Assembly: GCA_024644015.1 (NCBI GenBank)
Contig: JAHELV010000001.1
Coordinates: forward strand, 74,916 to 128,850
Reading direction: 5' to 3'
DNA length: 53,935 nucleotides
Source of the DNA: Nitriliruptorales bacterium
GTDB taxonomy: Bacteria; Actinomycetota; Nitriliruptoria; Euzebyales; JAHELV01
The notes below the pieces were generated by a model. It was not told where the DNA came from. It searched no databases and worked only from the letters and a program-made list of their open reading frames with translations. Positions 52,595-53,935 of this stretch are shown here, in pieces; position 1 is the stretch's first letter, and every line of letters starts with the position of its first letter. Both the position numbers and the translations under genes were made by a program.

Positions 52595-53394
52595 CGACAA
52601 CGCCAACCGCCACGGCAACACCGGTGCTCGAAGGGCGCGGCCTCACCAAGCGCTTCGGCCACGTCACGGCCATCGAGGACTCCAACTTCGAGCTCCTGCC
52701 GGGCGAGATCCTCGCCGTCATCGGCGACAATGGCGCCGGCAAGTCATCCCTCATCAAGTGTCTGTGCGGTGCCTACACGCCGGATGAGGGGGAGATCCTG
52801 CTGGACGGCGAACCCGTGCAATTCCGCAGTCCGATCGACGCCCGGGCGCTCGGCATCGAGACCGTGTACCAGAACCTGGCGGTCTCGCCGGGTCGAGACA
52901 TCGCGCAGAACATGTACCTCGGACGGGAGCGACGCAAGCCAGGTGTCATGGGATCGCTCTTCCGCGTCCTCGACAAGGCCTATATGCGCGACCACGCCAG
53001 GCAACAACTGAGCGACCTCGGGCTGCTGACCATCCAGGACATCACACAAGCAGTCGAGACACTTTCCGGCGGACAGCGGCAAGGCGTCGCCGTCGCCAGA
53101 GCGGCCGCGTTCGCGACCAGGGTCGTGATCATGGACGAGCCCACGGCCGCCCTCGGCGTCAAGGAATCCCGCCGCGTGCTCGAACTGATCAAAGACGTCC
53201 GAGACCGCGGACTGCCCATCATTCTCATCAGCCACAACATGCCCCACGTGTTCGAAGTCGCGGACCGCATCCATATCCACCGCCTCGGCCGCCGTGTCGC
53301 CGTGGTCTCACCGGAGAGCCACACGATGTCGGACACCGTCGCCATCATGACCGGCGCCATGGTGGTCAGCCCCGAAGAAGGCGGAACACCCTGA
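52591..53394 (+). CDS. Sugar ABC transporter ATPase, single-domain FrcA type
   Basis: A 267-residue ATPase with one nucleotide-binding domain, unlike the double RbsA/XylG type. Walker A GDNGAGKSSLI, Q-loop TVYQNLAVS, signature LSGGQRQGVAVARA, Walker B VVIMDEPTAALG and switch His in ILISHNMPHV are all complete. The single-domain form is characteristic of FrcA, so the whole set looks like FrcBCA. Start ATG 52591 overlaps the permease stop as ATGA. The large frame up to 51877 is permease shadow. The gene ends the transport operon. Confidence 0.92.
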   Translation: MTTTPTATATPVLEGRGLTKRFGHVTAIEDSNFELLPGEILAVIGDNGAGKSSLIKCLCGAYTPDEGEILLDGEPVQFRSPIDARALGIETVYQNLAVSPGRDIAQNMYLGRERRKPGVMGSLFRVLDKAYMRDHARQQLSDLGLLTIQDITQAVETLSGGQRQGVAVARAAAFATRVVIMDEPTAALGVKESRRVLELIKDVRDRGLPIILISHNMPHVFEVADRIHIHRLGRRVAVVSPESHTMSDTVAIMTGAMVVSPEEGGTP

Positions 53395-53686
53395 CTCCAC
53401 ACCCGTCCGACGGTCTCCGATGGACGGCTGATCGTTGACGGTGGTCACGACTTCGGCGATCACGGCGGCGATGTGGCTGCGGGTGCCGTCGTTCAGCCCG
53501 GCGCCGAGGGTCGCCAGATCGACGTCCTGGGAGAACAGTGTGAACGGCAACGGCCCGGCCACTGCCGCTCGCCAGTGAAGTCGGCGACCAAGGCGACAGC
53601 TGCGGGTCGGTTGCGACCCCGCCCGCAAGCAAGCCGCGATCCAGTGTGGGTCGGTTGGTGTGCGACGAAGCGGTCGCGCGGCCCCG
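53395..53686. other. 292-base stretch without a convincing gene
   Basis: Between the ABC ATPase and the SRPBCC fragment. A minus-strand frame at 53308-53628 contains a protein-like piece (DVDLATLGAGLNDG to IAAVIAEVVTTVNDQ), but it runs across the end of the ATPase gene, so it may be a decayed gene remnant. I see no promoter or terminator of note. Confidence 0.35.
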
Positions 53687-53935
53687 TCAGTTCGCTTCGG
53701 CGAGTCGACGGAGGGACCGCAGGTCGGCGTCGGTCCGTTGTGCGATCCGACGCTTCATGAGCAGGAGCGCGATCAGGGTGAGAGGGTTCGATCCCCGTCC
53801 GCTCCAGCGCAGCGTGAGACGCGTCTGGCCGTCCCCGACAGGCTCTAACGTGGTCTCGATCGTCGCAGCGATCCCTCCTCCGCGGACACGGGACCGGTAA
53901 CGCCTGTTGGGCGTGACGTCCAACAGCACGTCCTC
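53687..53935 (-). CDS. SRPBCC-family protein, C-terminal part, cut by window edge
   Basis: The last 82 codons of a minus-strand gene, open to base 53935. The visible pattern (LLDVTPNRRYRSRVRGGGI, then TTLEPVGDGQTRLTLRWSG and a C-terminal helix IALLLMKRRIAQRTDADLRSLRRLAEA) matches the strand and long C-terminal helix of polyketide cyclase/SRPBCC proteins. These bind hydrophobic ligands. The function cannot be told from the fragment. The N-terminal part lies beyond the window. Confidence 0.6.
   Translation of the reverse strand, partial: EDVLLDVTPNRRYRSRVRGGGIAATIETTLEPVGDGQTRLTLRWSGRGSNPLTLIALLLMKRRIAQRTDADLRSLRRLAEAN

Noticed and set aside
53308-53628. 106-codon minus-strand frame after the ABC ATPase
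   Set aside because: It overlaps the end of the ATPase gene and has no complete domain, so it is treated only as a possible remnant.

Overview
The window is chromosomal DNA from a high-GC actinobacterium. Supporting signs are a WhiB regulator, the whiB / DUF3499 / phosphomannomutase / SIS-isomerase gene order also found in mycobacteria, DUF5719, an Rv3235-like protein, a SigH/RsrA-type pair and many GTG starts. Cysteine-containing S-layer-homology (SLH)-like repeats on secreted enzymes suggest a deep-branching lineage such as Nitriliruptoria (Nitriliruptor/Euzebya/Egibacter-like). That placement is inference. I recognised 49 coding regions, two of them cut by the window edges, and no rRNA, tRNA, CRISPR array or insertion sequence.

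Layout. 1-3.0 kb: end of hutI (histidine catabolism), a small secreted protein and a GT39-like membrane protein. 3.3-11.4 kb: a cell-surface block with a UDP-GlcNAc 2-epimerase, a flippase-like membrane protein, a CsaB-like pyruvyltransferase, then three secreted proteins (subtilase, SpoIID/LytB, CAP domain) that each end in three SLH-like repeats. 11.5-12.8 kb: rarA. 13.0-22.5 kb: whiB, a large glycosyltransferase/membrane protein, DUF5719, DUF3499, phosphomannomutase, Trm112-like, phosphohexose isomerase, then hisE-hisG. 22.6-28.2 kb: comF, an orphan NarL-type response regulator, secA, kynureninase. 28.4-30.9 kb: an Asp23/Gls24-AmaP envelope-stress operon ending in a J-domain protein. 30.9-35.1 kb (minus strand): haloalkane dehalogenase, a methyltransferase-like/Nudix fusion, a coiled-coil M23 peptidase, an Rv3235-like protein and a membrane-anchored protein. 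35.2-39.3 kb: sigma-H/anti-sigma pair, a UDP-glucose 4-epimerase-like protein, a stand-alone sigma region 4 protein, and a fourth SLH-repeat protein (an amidase). 39.3-46.0 kb: K+/H+ antiporter, a large SARP/AAA regulator, an AlkZ-like protein. 46.5-53.4 kb: a sugar-utilisation cassette with a tagatose/psicose 3-epimerase-type protein, ROK regulator, FGGY kinase and a FrcBCA-type ABC importer. The window ends in an SRPBCC fragment.

How the genes fit together. The strongest theme is the cell envelope. In Firmicutes, CsaB pyruvylates a ManNAc-containing wall polymer and SLH domains bind that ketal. Here a 2-epimerase that could make UDP-ManNAc, a CsaB homologue and four SLH-like wall enzymes occur in one window. 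In 11 of 12 repeats the usual SLH turn is replaced by a cysteine pair. GDP-mannose precursor genes, secA, the M23 peptidase and the Asp23 operon extend the envelope theme. The 46.5-53.4 kb end looks like a laterally mobile catabolic cassette: a hand-counted sample is lower in GC, it carries its own divergent regulator, and two candidate promoters share a short motif.
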